Origin: Phaeoceros laevis
Lineage: Eukaryota > Anthocerotophyta > Anthocerotopsida > Notothyladales
DNA length: 47,782 nt
Assembly (NCBI GenBank): GCA_049999765.1
Contig: JBNGIQ010003947.1
Location: 1 to 47,782, forward strand
Direction: 5' to 3'
Shown here: piece after piece, positions 11,007-21,769 of the stretch
How positions within the stretch are numbered: position 1 is the first letter of the stretch
Layout of the letters: every line of letters starts with the position of its first letter
Program-made: the position numbers and the translations under genes
The notes under the pieces: model-generated
What the model was told of the DNA's origin: nothing
The model's input: the letters and a program-made list of their open reading frames with translations, nothing else
Databases searched by the model: none

Positions 11007-11670
11007 TCTTGCTTATATTGATATGTCTGCGCATGCCTGTTTACCTTGGAGTCCAAATCTTGCTGACTGGCCTTGATGATCAACGTTGAGCAGGGGCCTT
11101 CCTTGGCAGGCATCATACTTTGAACACTGATTAGTCTCACATAATGCACAAAGATTCAATTGCACTTATGCATAGGAGAGTGATTCCTGGTCAGAAGCAC
11201 TGCCTCTGCTGGCTGACCCGGAGATGCACTTGCTATTGCTAACTGGCCCAGGGAGGCAACTGCTGGCTGTACATGGGCTGACAAGCTAGCTAGCTGTACA
11301 CGGAAAGAGTCTGGTAAAGCTGTGACAGTGCTGGCCGCCTGAACCTTCCGTTAATCTCAGGAAGCTCATCTAAGTAATTTTGATCATTTCTGTTTTAATC
11401 TAATTCCTCAGTCGCTCTTAGGATGTACTGTGATATACCAACCCTTGCACACTGTCGAAGATGCTGTCCAAAAGTGGTGTTAGCCTAGTAAGACTTAGGG
11501 AATGTGGGCTGGGCATAAGACGTGGCTGAAAATCTTGGTCAGGACTCGTGTCGTCGAAGCACGAGGCCCTTCCATCATGGACTCTGCGAAACGAACCTCG
11601 TCAGTTATGTAGCCTTACCTTCCAGTAAATCACAGTAAAACCACCTTCCTCTTGGGCAGTAAAACTACCT

Positions 11671-11776
11671 TGCCTCTTGGGCTCCCGGTTGGCGACGGTA
11701 TGTGATGATGTGATGCGTGTTCAATTCCTACGTGGAGTTGGCATAATAAGTTAATTTACTACTACTACTACTCTTC
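11671..11776 (+). mobile_element. SINE-like repeat, copy 2
   Basis: The order gggctcccggt, gtgttcaattcc, gtggagttggc and a (TAC) triplet run parallels the element at 7368-7507. The B-box-like string is changed (gttcaattcc), and a small deletion separates it from the tail. Divergence between the two copies indicates age. Confidence 0.45.
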
Positions 11777-12455
11777 CTTCCAGGTAAACATTGGCATCAT
11801 CTAATTTTTTTTTTTGGCTACAAAAGCATTCGGCAACTGTGGTTTAGAAAACCGTGAAGGGTTCAAACTCTCAGCCTTCGGTCTAGAGTTCACATTGATG
11901 TGGACATTGTGGAGCTTGTTCATTTAGCTGCCAAGTGCAGACTAATCATTGATGCAAAAATTTGTTGTATCCATTGAACCAGACTCTCACGAGAGTTGAA
12001 GTCTGACTCGCATTGTACCAAGTGATCATCCCTAGCGTGCGGACCAATTGGACCCATAAGCACGTAATAAAGTTGCTATTGCAACCTCATGGACATTCGA
12101 TTGATAATGGTCAAAAAATATACACTGTGAAGGAATGATAGCGCCATTAGGAACCCACTTCCCTTTCTTGTGTCCTGCCTCGAGAATTCATCCCCGTAGC
12201 ATCGGCGGCACAAAAGGAGAACACGAAGAAACAGGTTAGAACAAGGTGCGATGTAGAAATTGCGGTACAGTATTTACGAGTGGAGACCAACTTCAGCCGA
12301 AAAGTCCGCCTGGTGATCTTCGATCTGTCGGGCTTGTCTGCATATGGCAAGATGGGAATGTTGTGTATGCTTCACCGAAACTTGAATTTCGATGCCACAA
12401 GAAGCAATTGCATTAGGTCCGGTGCTTCACGCACTGACGACAATCAACAGACGCA

Positions 12456-15400
12456 GTGGTTGAAGCATCTCTTGCTGAAACCCTCATCATGCTGGGACAA
12501 GGAGCTGGACTAGGCAGGAGCTTCTTATCTACAGCGTCAGCGCCTCACGGATGCCTTGCAGACTGGTTCGAGAAAAATTCCCGAAACTCGTCCTTCAGGC
12601 AGAAAGAAGGAAGGCAGCCCCTGCGTTTGCACAGTCAGTCCACAGCAGCCTGGGGGGAATCTCGGCTAGCCCCCTTGCGTGTGCAGCTGCAAAATGGCTG
12701 GCCTGGGCTCCAAGGGTGTTCCAGTGACCAATCTAGGCCACCAGACAGAGAACTTCAACGCTTTTGCAAAGAGGGACAGGTGGAGAGGGCACTGGATCTA
12801 CTGTCTCGCATGGACGAGCAGGGAATTGTTCCAACAAGGATTGAGTATAAGGCCGTCTTGAAGGCGTGCACTAAAAGCAAGTCGTTGGCCCAGGCTAAAC
12901 GAGTCCATGCTCACTTGGCCAGACACGGCTTGGAGTCCATTTTGCCACTTGGTGAGACCGTGGTGAGCACATTTGTTAAGTGCGGTGGCCTTGACGATGC
13001 GCTGGAAGTGTTTCGCAGGTTACCATCCCGAACTGTAGTCTCTTGGACAGCGATAATATCTGGGTACTGTAGCTATGGGCAAGGTCAGCAGGCAATGAGA
13101 ATGTACAGGTGGATGAAAGAGGAAGGTGTGCAGCCAAAGAGATACACCTTAGTCAGCCTGATGAAGGCCTGTGGCAGCATAGCTGATCTGGAAGAGGGCA
13201 AGCGTATTCATGCCGAGGCTGTAAAATTAAGATGTGACACCGATTTGTTCGTGGGCACCTGTCTTGTTGATATGTATGCGAAGTGTGGCAGCATAAGTGA
13301 TGTGCACGATGTGTTTGAGAGGTTGTCCCAACGAAATGTGGTGTCATGGACGACGATTTTATCAGCATATGCAGAACAAGGCCAAGCTGAGAAGGTGTTG
13401 GAGCTGTACAGAGAAATGCGGAAGGAAGGGGTGAGTCCGAATGACCGGACCTTTGTAAACGTCCTGCAAGCATGTGGCATGCTTGCAGAAAAAGAAGCAG
13501 ATGCTGTTGTTGATGGGAGATGGATGAAATTAAAGTCTTTTCAGCAAGGGAAGACAATACATGCTCATGCTTGGAGGAATGGCTATGAGTCAGACGTCTT
13601 CGTTGCCAGCACCCTGGTTACCATGTATGGTAAGTGCGGAAGCATTGTAGATGCACAGAATGCATTTGAAGTATTGCGTGAGCGAGATGTTGTCTTATGG
13701 ACTGCAATGATTGCAGTTTATGTCCAGCATAATGAGATGGAAAAAGCTTTGCACTTGTACAGCTTAATGCAAGAGGAAGGTGTAAATCCGAATGTAGGGA
13801 CCTATGCGATCTGTTTTCAGGCATGTGGCATGCTTGCAGAGGGTGGAGACCATGTTGTTTTGGATGGACAATCAGTCGAAGTGAAGTCTTTGGCAAGGGG
13901 GAAGGCAATGCATGAGGCAGCACGGATGAAGAGCTACCTCTTCGATGTCATCATAGGTAACAGCCTCATTAGCATGTACGGACGGTGTGGATCCATTGTA
14001 GATGCACGATACGTTTTTGATGGGTTAACCCAGCGGGATGTAGTATCATGGAATGCAATGCTTGCTGCTCATATTCAGCAGGGCCAAGCAGAACATGTTT
14101 TGAGTCTGTACGCAGAAATGCTTGAGCAGGGTGTGAGTCCAAATAACCGAACTTTTGTCAACACAGTGCAAGCATGTGGCATGCTTGCTGAGAAGGAGGA
14201 GGACGATGGCCTGGTTGGGCAGTTTATCAAAGTAAGCTCTTTAGGTAAGGGGAAGGTTATACAGGCTGAGGCTTGGATGAAAGGCTACAAATCTGAAGTC
14301 TTTGTTGGTAACACCCTCATTGGCGTGTATGGGAAATGTGCCAGCCTTGAAGATGCAGAACTTGTATTTTATGGGTTACCTCACGGTAGTGTAGTGCCAT
14401 GGAATGCGATGCTTTCAGCATATCTGGAGCATGGCCTAGGAGACAGGGCTTTGATGTTTTACAGAAAAATGCAGGAAAAAGGTATATGCCCAAATGAGAT
14501 CACACTTGTTTCCATCTTGCAAGCATGTGGTAATACAGGGTGCTTGGACATTTGTAGGCAGATTCATGAAATGCTTGTCGCCTCTGGAAATCATTTTAGT
14601 CTCCTTATGGGAAACACTCTCATTCACACGTATGGAAGATGTGCACAAATGGTTGATGCAAAAAACGTGTTCAATGCATTGGCCAAGCCCAACGTCGTAT
14701 CATGGAATGCATTAATTGCTGGGTATGCACGGGAAGGAAATGTTGGGGCAGGCTTGCAGTGTTATGCAGCAATGCTGCTGGCCGGTACAAAGCCAAACGG
14801 AGTAACCTTTGTTTCACTTCTATCTTTGTGTAGTCATGCTGGCCTGGTTGATATAGGTATTGCGCACTTCGAATCCATGACCAAGTACCATGGGATAACT
14901 CCAGACCTTGAGCACTACGCTACTATGGTGGACCTTCTTGGGCGGGCAGGATACCTGACAACCATAGAAGATCTGTTTTCGACTATGCCCGTAAAGCCTA
15001 ACCTGCCTATGTGGTTGTCTTTCCTAAATTGCTGCCGCATGCATGGAGACGTTTCGCTGGCAAAACAGGTCTTTGAGCACGCAGTGAAACTACGGCCTAG
15101 GCATGCTGGAACATATGTCCTTATGTCGAACATCTATGCAGATGCTGGACTTTTGGACTGTGCAAAGGCTTTGAATGAGTTGAGACTGCAAGCCGGTGCA
15201 TTGAAGGACCCTGGCGAGAGCTGGATCAGCCATGAGCTAGCAGTACACTCTTTTGTGGTAAAGAACTCCAAGCATCCACAACAAGAACAAGTGGATGTGT
15301 TGTTAGGCAAGTTAAGCAAAGACCTTGAGGAGAATGAGAAGTTTCCACAACCGCATTTTAGTCTGGATGAACATAGGGAAATAGCTAACAAAGAAGCCAT

Positions 15401-15491
15401 GTGTGGCTATTCGGTGAGTGTAGCCGAACAAGTCAAGGCTCGTAACACGGCAAACCGATTTGTGCAATTGAAAGCATGTTCACCAGGCTAA
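12456..15491 (+). CDS. PLS-class pentatricopeptide repeat protein with E domains and a degenerate DYW end
   Basis: This single-exon gene encodes 1011 residues. After an N-terminal region compatible with an organelle targeting peptide (about residues 1-100), PPR units of P, L and S type run almost without break. Examples are NVVSWTTILSAYAEQGQAE, LVDMYAKCGSISDVHDVF and MYGRCGSIVDARYVF. Three units carry an extra insertion after CGMLAE (about residues 340-365, 460-485, 575-600). E/E+ motifs follow (HAGTYVLMSNIYADAG, DPGESWISHELAVHSFVV). Such proteins bind organelle RNA one base per repeat and specify C-to-U editing. The C-terminus stops where a DYW deaminase would begin: the expected HSE zinc/catalytic motif is replaced by YSV (near CGYSVSVAEQV), so deaminase activity would have to come from a partner. 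Alternative start: the in-frame ATG 11 codons downstream. Intronless structure is normal for plant PPR genes. Confidence 0.92.
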   Translation: MVEASLAETLIMLGQGAGLGRSFLSTASAPHGCLADWFEKNSRNSSFRQKEGRQPLRLHSQSTAAWGESRLAPLRVQLQNGWPGLQGCSSDQSRPPDRELQRFCKEGQVERALDLLSRMDEQGIVPTRIEYKAVLKACTKSKSLAQAKRVHAHLARHGLESILPLGETVVSTFVKCGGLDDALEVFRRLPSRTVVSWTAIISGYCSYGQGQQAMRMYRWMKEEGVQPKRYTLVSLMKACGSIADLEEGKRIHAEAVKLRCDTDLFVGTCLVDMYAKCGSISDVHDVFERLSQRNVVSWTTILSAYAEQGQAEKVLELYREMRKEGVSPNDRTFVNVLQACGMLAEKEADAVVDGRWMKLKSFQQGKTIHAHAWRNGYESDVFVASTLVTMYGKCGSIVDAQNAFEVLRERDVVLWTAMIAVYVQHNEMEKALHLYSLMQEEGVNPNVGTYAICFQACGMLAEGGDHVVLDGQSVEVKSLARGKAMHEAARMKSYLFDVIIGNSLISMYGRCGSIVDARYVFDGLTQRDVVSWNAMLAAHIQQGQAEHVLSLYAEMLEQGVSPNNRTFVNTVQACGMLAEKEEDDGLVGQFIKVSSLGKGKVIQAEAWMKGYKSEVFVGNTLIGVYGKCASLEDAELVFYGLPHGSVVPWNAMLSAYLEHGLGDRALMFYRKMQEKGICPNEITLVSILQACGNTGCLDICRQIHEMLVASGNHFSLLMGNTLIHTYGRCAQMVDAKNVFNALAKPNVVSWNALIAGYAREGNVGAGLQCYAAMLLAGTKPNGVTFVSLLSLCSHAGLVDIGIAHFESMTKYHGITPDLEHYATMVDLLGRAGYLTTIEDLFSTMPVKPNLPMWLSFLNCCRMHGDVSLAKQVFEHAVKLRPRHAGTYVLMSNIYADAGLLDCAKALNELRLQAGALKDPGESWISHELAVHSFVVKNSKHPQQEQVDVLLGKLSKDLEENEKFPQPHFSLDEHREIANKEAMCGYSVSVAEQVKARNTANRFVQLKACSPG

Positions 15492-15688
15492 TACCAATGA
15501 TCTCTCGAAGTATCAGGAGCGGTCATAGCACGGTAGAAACACGACTGCTTCCCTCAATTCCACAGTACCCGGCCATGTAGACTAGCGAGTCATGATACAA
15601 ACCCCAGCCCAGTTACAGGGGCCTTTAGGTCTACGGGGTTTGTTAGTCTCCGGCTGCAGGAAGCCAAGCTGGCGCTTCTGCCGACGGG

Positions 15689-16120
15689 ATGAAGGTCTTG
15701 CAAGCTAATGCTGGTCTGCTATCCAATTTCGAGGTGCTGGACCTGTTGCGCAGCCGAGGGGCAGATAAAGGACCTCTGAGCACTTTGCTTCCTTCGGAAT
15801 TGAAGGTGTATGATTACCTCATGCCAACTCCTGCGGGCACCCAGAGTTCTGAGAGTCTTGGGAAATTCCTGGCAGATGCAAAGCCGCTCAATCTCACCGC
15901 AGCGGAAAAGCTTCAGGTGGTGAACATCCGGCCAACCACTGAGGTGGAGGTGCACCTCATCGTTGAAGACTGCGATGAAAGACTGTCAAACGAGCGTGTG
16001 GAGCAGTTTCTCGCTGTTGTAGAGCAGACTTTGCCTCCAGCTCCAGTTGTTGAAGGAATTATGGAGGCCGATGAAGAACAGCCAGACCTAGGAGACGGTT
16101 CGGATGGTATGCAAGCATGA
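15689..16120 (+). CDS. RPC9: RNA polymerase III subunit RPC9 (CRCP/Rpb4-like)
   Basis: The 143-residue product matches the RPC9/CRCP family from its first residues (MKVLQANAGLLSNFEVLDLL, then KVYDYLMPTPAGTQ), through the Rpb4-type helical HRDC-like core (LTAAEKLQVVNIRPTTEVEV), to an acidic tail. RPC9 pairs with RPC8 to form the stalk of Pol III, needed for initiation at tRNA and 5S genes. Length is normal for the family. It starts 198 bp after the PPR stop on the same strand. The gene has no intron here. Arabidopsis and animal homologues are, as far as I recall, intron-containing, so a retrocopy origin is possible, but the frame is fully intact. Confidence 0.88.
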   Translation: MKVLQANAGLLSNFEVLDLLRSRGADKGPLSTLLPSELKVYDYLMPTPAGTQSSESLGKFLADAKPLNLTAAEKLQVVNIRPTTEVEVHLIVEDCDERLSNERVEQFLAVVEQTLPPAPVVEGIMEADEEQPDLGDGSDGMQA

Positions 16121-16249
16121 TGGAACACCTCTCTGTATATTTCAGATGCAATCAGCTTTTTGGAATGGATGGATACTGACATGAGACCCTACGACCTAGG
16201 AAATCTACCTCAGTAAGTGGTAGTGCGGATATGAAAGAAGTCGGGTTGT

Positions 16250-16760
16250 CTCCAACCTGGAGATACTGGTAGCATGGTGGATGCACAGGACGGGTCGATG
16301 TATGCAAGGCTTCTGGCATATGTGGAACAGGGCTAGGAAGATAAGGCTTTACGTCCATATGAACGATTGCAAGAGGAAGAGATGCCATGGTGGACGAGCA
16401 ACTCATCAGATGCAGTCTGGACGGGAGAAGGTGGTACATGCTGCTCGGACGCAGGATGTCTTTATCGGTAACATCCTTATCATGTGAGGGAAGCACCGGG
16501 GGAGAAGATTAAATCCCGACTTTTGTCCAGATTTATGGGTATATTTCATGGGCCGGAGATCCAGAAAGGGAAAGCCTCTCCCTTCCTCAGGAGGGAAACG
16601 TGTTTGTTAGAGGTAAAGGAGGACAGAGTCATGGTGGACTGACACTCGTCAAACTGAAGCCTTTCAGGTGGTATGAGCTGGCATTTGCAGGCAGGGCTAA
16701 GACGGAGAAGGTGTTTGTTGCTAGATCATCCTTGTTATCATTTGTGGGGAGTGCCCATTG
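16250..16760 (+). pseudogene. Degenerate PPR gene copy
   Basis: Across several frames, recognisable pieces of the insertion-rich PPR type occur in the right order: LAYVEQG followed by a stop and EDKALRPYERLQEEE near 16310-16385; VVHAARTQDVFIGNILIM then stop near 16430-16487; a TFVQI-like element near 16520; and EVKEDRVMVD then stop near 16612-16640, the counterpart of the AEKEED insertion in the intact gene at 12456-15491. Multiple stops and frameshifts make it non-functional. Its position behind RPC9 suggests a tandem duplicate of the upstream PPR gene or of a close paralogue. Confidence 0.65.
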
Positions 16761-16831
16761 ACAGATACGTAAAAGTCGCTTCTTGGAGTGTGGTTATTGC
16801 CGAAGTCACTGCAGATGTCATTGCTTCTGCG

Positions 16832-16997
16832 CAGAAGAATGGAACAGGAAGTAGTTTAGCGCAGCTGGAAGAAATTACAGTTGTATGGCCTTGCAGCGAT
16901 AAAAGCAAGCACCACAGAAGAATGGAACAGGAAGTAGTCTAGTGCATCTGGGAGAAATTACAGGCGTATGGCCTTGCAGTGATGAAGCTTGCTTTTA
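16832..16997. repeat. 83-bp tandem duplication
   Basis: Two copies start at 16832 and 16915, each opening with cagaagaatggaacaggaag and containing gaaattacag and gtatggccttgcag. They differ by scattered substitutions and a small indel. Confidence 0.85.
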
Positions 16998-18251
16998 GTT
17001 AGGAGACTCTATCTAGTGAGCGACACGAGGGTCCCAGTCGTGTTTTGTCAAATACTTTACTGTACTTTCACTAGTCCAGCAAGACCGTTCGGAGCGATCG
17101 TGCACGACTGAGTGCGATCGTGCACGACTGTGTGCAACCGTGAGGTTGACATGAATCGAGACTTCCCAGATTCTGAAAGCCTGATGAACCCAAGTGCAAC
17201 TCGAAACCATGAAAATCCCTGTCAGTTGAACAGTTAGGCTTGGACCTTTTGTGGGACCCAGACGAACCTGTCCTGTGACTCGGACGCCTGATCAACTTGT
17301 GGTAGGAGTCTGATCGTGAGCGGAAACTGTGTCGTCGAGCCTAGCAGAGCACTCAATGCTCTGCGGGGCCGGCCCTCGTACGCGAAATGGCGGGAAGAAA
17401 AGAAGCCGGCCCTGGACACGGCATCGGACAGCACTGATAACCACAAGGTCCGACCCCTAATGCTTTCCCCGCCGCCCCTCCAGCATGCAGCAAAACGGCA
17501 CTATGTGAGATTCATTGTTATTTTCAGCTGCGGTTGTCGATGATTTTCCTCTGTCGGAATCTGCTGCCAGGCCTGTGGCATGTTGACCGGTTGAGGCATT
17601 GGCAGCTGTTGCTTGATGTCTTTGAAGCGTGCATTGGGTCGTCGGACGATCAGCGGATTTGATTCCGCCGGCCTGTTAGTGGCAGCTGAGGCATCGGCGC
17701 TGGTCATTGAGGTTGGTAGCTGCACACACATGGTGTGTTAGGTGGGGCCGTCCACGTGCATAGGTGACCAAGTCTATCTCCCGGCTGCTCATTTAACAGC
17801 TGAGCTGCCTGTAGGCTCGAGACACTCTTTCAAGTATTTTGTGATGGTGCTGGCCGCAGGCCTAGCAATAACACCCGGTTCCTAGCAGTTTGAGGATCTA
17901 GAAGACATCCGCACAAAAGCAGGCTTTGCTTTGGGGGTGCTTCAACAAAGAATTTTTCTTCACGGTGGAGCTTTCAGCTTTGTACCGGATTGAATTGCTC
18001 TGTGGTGTAGGGCAAACCAATTTGGCTCAAGTGACAGTAGCAGCAGGTGAGAAAAAGGTGACCGGCCGATCTCGGTAAGAGCGCCTGGCTCAAATCCCGG
18101 CATCTGGAAAGCGAAGTGTTTCGGATTCCAACGGTAAAGGGTAGACTGAAGGGCCACAACTTCAAGGTGTGGCTGCCATCCACGGTTTGGGCACACAATG
18201 GTCTACTTGCCGGGCTTGAAGGGGCAGGCAATCAAACTCCGAAGAAGAACC
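16998..18251. other. Intergenic, upstream of the cholinephosphotransferase gene
   Basis: No supported gene. A 20-bp tandem duplication with core gcgatcgtgcacgactg occurs at 17094-17133. The remaining short frames have no recognisable motifs. The 3' part should carry the promoter and leader of the gene starting at 18252. Confidence 0.5.
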
Positions 18252-19220
18252 ATGGGTTCTGAAAAGAAACTACAGATCATCTCAGTCAGGAAACCGGCGT
18301 TCATGAGCTGGACTATTGGCAGGATGCTTCAAGGATTGGTCCGTCATCCACTTCTGGTAATCCTCACCTTCGGTCTTCTCCTTTCTATGGAGGTGGAGTA
18401 CAACTTGCCAATGGTGAAGGCAGGAGAGGAGCCGGTGGACCTCGGCTTTGTGGTGACAGCACCAGTCTTTCGCTTCATGAAGCAGCGACCTACGCTACAC
18501 AATATCCTCGCCGCAGCAAATACGGTTTGACTCAGCCTGACTACCCCTTTTGATGAGCTTTTGATCTTCTGTGTATTTTCTGACATTTCTAGGTTGCAAG
18601 GGCACCAGTCAGAAAGCGTAGCAAAAGTGATGTGCTGACTGTTTCGTAGTGACATAGCAGGTCTTTGTGTTTTTCCAAATTGGATATATCTTGTCGACCT
18701 TTGTGTTTGAGGGAAGAAGGAGAACTTGCATAGCTGGTGTTCTGCTTTACACTAGTCGTGGCATCCTGGGCAGCATCACCCAACTGCCAATCCCTAAGGT
18801 GAAAATCCGACTCGGCCTGCACGTTTGAAATCGTGGAATCCAAGTCACAACATTAACCTGGACCTGGTGGTCTCCGTCCTGCAGGAATTTTTAGGATCCG
18901 GAGTTGATTTTCCTGTCGGAGATTCATCGTTTTTCCTCTTCTTTTCTGGCCACGTTGCCGGATCTGTGCTGGCATCTTTGGATATGAGAAGGTTTCAGCG
19001 TTGGCGGATCGCAGCCGTTGTGGACACCCTCAACGTTTTTCAGTGCATCCGTCTTCTTGGCACCCGGGGGCACTACACTATCGACCTCATTGTTGGAGCA
19101 GTAGCTGGCTGGATGTGTGATTTTCTAGCCGGCCAGTATGAGGAGAGCAAAAAACATGACAAATCGAAGGAATACGAATTGCTGTATGGCAACGAGGCAT
19201 TTAGAGTTGTCGAAGGATAA
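18252..19220 (+). CDS. ROD1: Phosphatidylcholine:diacylglycerol cholinephosphotransferase (PDCT, ROD1-like)
   Basis: Three exons (18252-18524, 18661-18798, 18885-19220) with in-phase GT-AG junctions give 248 residues. The last two exons carry hallmark ROD1 segments: SRGILGS then TQLPIPK joined to EFLGSGVDFPVG; FFLFFSGHVAGSVLASLDMR; and RLLGTRGHYTIDLIVG. The two histidine motifs (SGH and RGHYTID) are the PAP2/LPT-like catalytic elements of this family. Several hydrophobic segments predict an ER membrane protein. PDCT exchanges phosphocholine between phosphatidylcholine and diacylglycerol, moving polyunsaturated acyl groups toward triacylglycerol. Arabidopsis ROD1 is about 300 residues, and this one is shorter because the N-terminal extension is reduced. 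I chose the ATG at 18252 (context accATGG); an in-frame ATG 18 codons upstream (18198) is possible. Confidence 0.9.
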
Positions 19221-19671
19221 TTCATTGGTACGATTGGTGTATTGCCACTTTCGTTGGCGGGTTGGAGTGTACATAGACTCCATGCGACTTAGCCGTTGGT
19301 ACCAACAAACGTCAACATTGTAGAGTCTGAGCTTGAGTCTCTACGTAATGCCACGTTCTTGGCCGTAAATCTAATCTATCAGCGCCAGTCTTCCAGAAAA
19401 TCGTTGGTACACTGCCGTTTCCTGCAACTTACTCCGCTCTCTCTGAACTCCCCGGGTTTCCTTGGGACCGGTGGGTGTGTCTACGAGTAACCCATCGCTA
19501 TAAACTTACGCTTGTTTGAGCCCCCCTTACCTAGGGTTTGTCACAGGACTCACAACGGCAACCTCCAGATCACGAAATGCCCAAGTTATACCTGCGTGAT
19601 CGGTTTCTTGAACAGCACGGAATCGGCATATGACAATCGCTGACCTGTCATTACCTGATTCGACACCCACC

Positions 19672-19695
19672 ACTACCACCTGAAAAGGTGGTAGT
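19672..19695. repeat. Perfect 10-bp hairpin with GAAA loop
   Basis: ACTACCACCT at 19672-19681 and AGGTGGTAGT at 19686-19695 pair exactly around gaaa, followed by ttttcg. This is terminator-like in shape but in a eukaryotic intergenic region, so its role is unknown. Confidence 0.75.
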
Positions 19696-19789
19696 TTTCG
19701 TTTCAACCTCTTCTCAACGGCAAGCCACCTATTCCAACCTGAGTTGGCGACTCAAGTAATCGTAGTGTGTTTACACAGTGGTAAGTTCT

Positions 19790-20440
19790 ATTGGATGTTC
19801 GGAAAGTGTTTGCCAACCAGCCCACAGTGGTTTGGTGACATGAAATTCCATGGTTGCAGCATGGGCTCGGTAATTAGTGGTTATACATGCAACCAGGAGA
19901 TTGTGGTTCAGCAAAAGCATGCAACATTTTTGTCTCTTCTGCAAACATGTGCCAGCACAAAACATGTGCATCAGGGGTTCCAAGCAGCTCCACGAGTTCA
20001 TAGGTTCAGGGGAAAGGACTGTCAACTTCATGTGCCTCCGGCAAGGATGTCCCTGTGTTATTGACCTGCAGGGGAGGCAGCCTCATTTCCAGATTCAGGA
20101 AGTTGTCTGCAATTTGATATGGTCACAGGCAGCTGCTGGTGGTCACGTATGCACAATGTGGACGCTTGAAGAGTTCTCGCAAAGTGTTTCACAATCTGAC
20201 CAGCAACGATGTGGTCTGTGGAATGCTATCATCGCAGGATATGTTCAGTACGGTCTTGGTCAAGAAGAGCTTGCTACTACGTATACACGTATGGAGGATC
20301 GTTCCAAATGTTACGAGTTCTTGCTTCGTTACTGCAGGCTTTGTGGTAGTGTTGCGGGACTAGAAAAGGGGTATGAGATACATGGTCAAGCAACCACTTT
20401 TGAAGCATCGAAGAACTCAGGACAGACAGGTGAACTGAAA
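19790..20440 (+). pseudogene. PPR pseudogene with multiple frameshifts
   Basis: Frames switch but PPR landmarks stay in order: VISGYTCNQE near 19871; ATFLSLLQTCASTKHVHQG near 19921-19977, followed in another frame by KQLHEFIGSGE; TYAQCGRLKSSRKVFHNL near 20142-20200; then WNAIIAGYVQYGLGQEE near 20219-20270; and LCGSVAGLEKGYEIHGQ near 20338-20390. At least three frame changes separate these. No start or C-terminal E domain is visible. Together with the copies at 6430-6660 and 16250-16760 this shows local PPR turnover. Confidence 0.75.
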
Positions 20441-20479
20441 AAGCTGGAGTGCTGCATAAATATTGTGTACGTAACTTGA

Positions 20480-21769
20480 AGATCCTGAATGGGGAGATAT
20501 AGATGCAAGGGTGAAGGATTTGTTCTCCAGAATGAAGGCAAGGCTGTGACCTCCGTTTTCTGGGACTTACTTGATGATGTAGATGCCTGCGCTTTGTGGG
20601 CACAGTAAGAACATATTCATGGCATGTCTCTTGATGATGGCCTTTGCACTGCACTTATATAAAAAATTGCACAGAAAATCGTTATTGTTGGGGATGCCAG
20701 TTGCTCTCATGTGTGCAAGGATGGAATGTTGATGTGGGGATTACTGAGACATGCATATTGTAGTCTTATCCTTGAGCTTACAAATCGAACAAGAAGGAGA
20801 AGAAGAAGAGACTTTTTGGCGTGCTTAATGGTCATGTGACCACACGCTCTGATAGGGATGACCAAGCCATCCTTCCCTCATTAACGGAACGAGCAGTATG
20901 AGTTTGTGAGCCATTAGACGGGTCTCCATGTTATTGCCAGACCTGGTCTGTGTCTCGTAAAATTTTCACTAGGGGCCGACAACGCTCAAAAGTAGGAGGA
21001 CCAGAATATCGGACAGTTAGGAGAATGAGGAAGGAGTTCTATTTCTATTCCGGAAACCGGTTTACAGAAGAGCATTAAGGGGACTCTCGGACGTCTTCTG
21101 AAAGTCCACTACAATACTGGGATATTTCCACTCCATGAATCGGCCCAGAGGAAACAATTTCATTGTTGCTGACTAGTACAACGTCTTGCCAGCTCTGCTT
21201 CCTCTCATAGATTGCACTCATAATAAACGAGCTTTGTTACTTCCAATTTTTTTTGCGTTACGAGTCACCATAGGCTATAAATGTATCCGTACAACTACAA
21301 GTGGGAGATTTCGCAAGCTTAGGCCGTCTCGTCTAGTCTCTAGCTACATCATACTGGTATCTCACAAAGGAAGCTGTCGCCTGGGTGAGAAGAACAATTA
21401 ATCATCCAACTCAAAGGCAGTTCCGCACGTTTGGTTGATTCATTCCAAAAAATTGCGAGTTAATAAATACGCCTACAGTCTCGTTGTACCTCCACCTCAG
21501 TGCTTGAGAGAAGGTCTAGGCTAGCTTTTCACCAGCTGCCCAATTGCCAAAGTGTTCATCCGAACAAAACTGTTTTGCACAAAGTTCTTTCCCATGCGAA
21601 GCCCTCAAGACTGGCTCGACTTAGCCATCTAATCCTTCCATTGCCATCATGCCACCATCAGAATTGTTCTGAATTGCCCTGATCTGCGAATCTCCAAGCT
21701 TATATAGGCATATTCCAAATTCTGCTTGCCGATCCTCTTGCGACCATAATTTTGCTGCTATTGTATGGT
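20480..21769. other. Intergenic between the PPR relic and the GPT gene
   Basis: I see no supported gene in this stretch. Short frames have no recognisable motifs. The last part is expected to contain the 3' UTR of the minus-strand GPT gene. Confidence 0.5.

Larger units (their letters stand above)
10896..12455. other. Intergenic between MYND and PPR genes
   Basis: This holds the 3' UTR of the MYND gene, a second SINE-like repeat (11671-11776), a run of T at about 11805-11814, and the presumed promoter of the PPR gene. No frame has recognisable protein motifs. Confidence 0.5.

Noticed and set aside
18198-18251. Longer N-terminus for the ROD1-like protein
   Set aside because: The extra 18 residues are possible, but the downstream ATG has the stronger start context; kept as an alternative only.
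19672-19695. Hairpin considered as an intrinsic terminator
   Set aside because: The stem is only 10 bp and the context is a plant nuclear intergenic region, where rho-independent terminators are not used.
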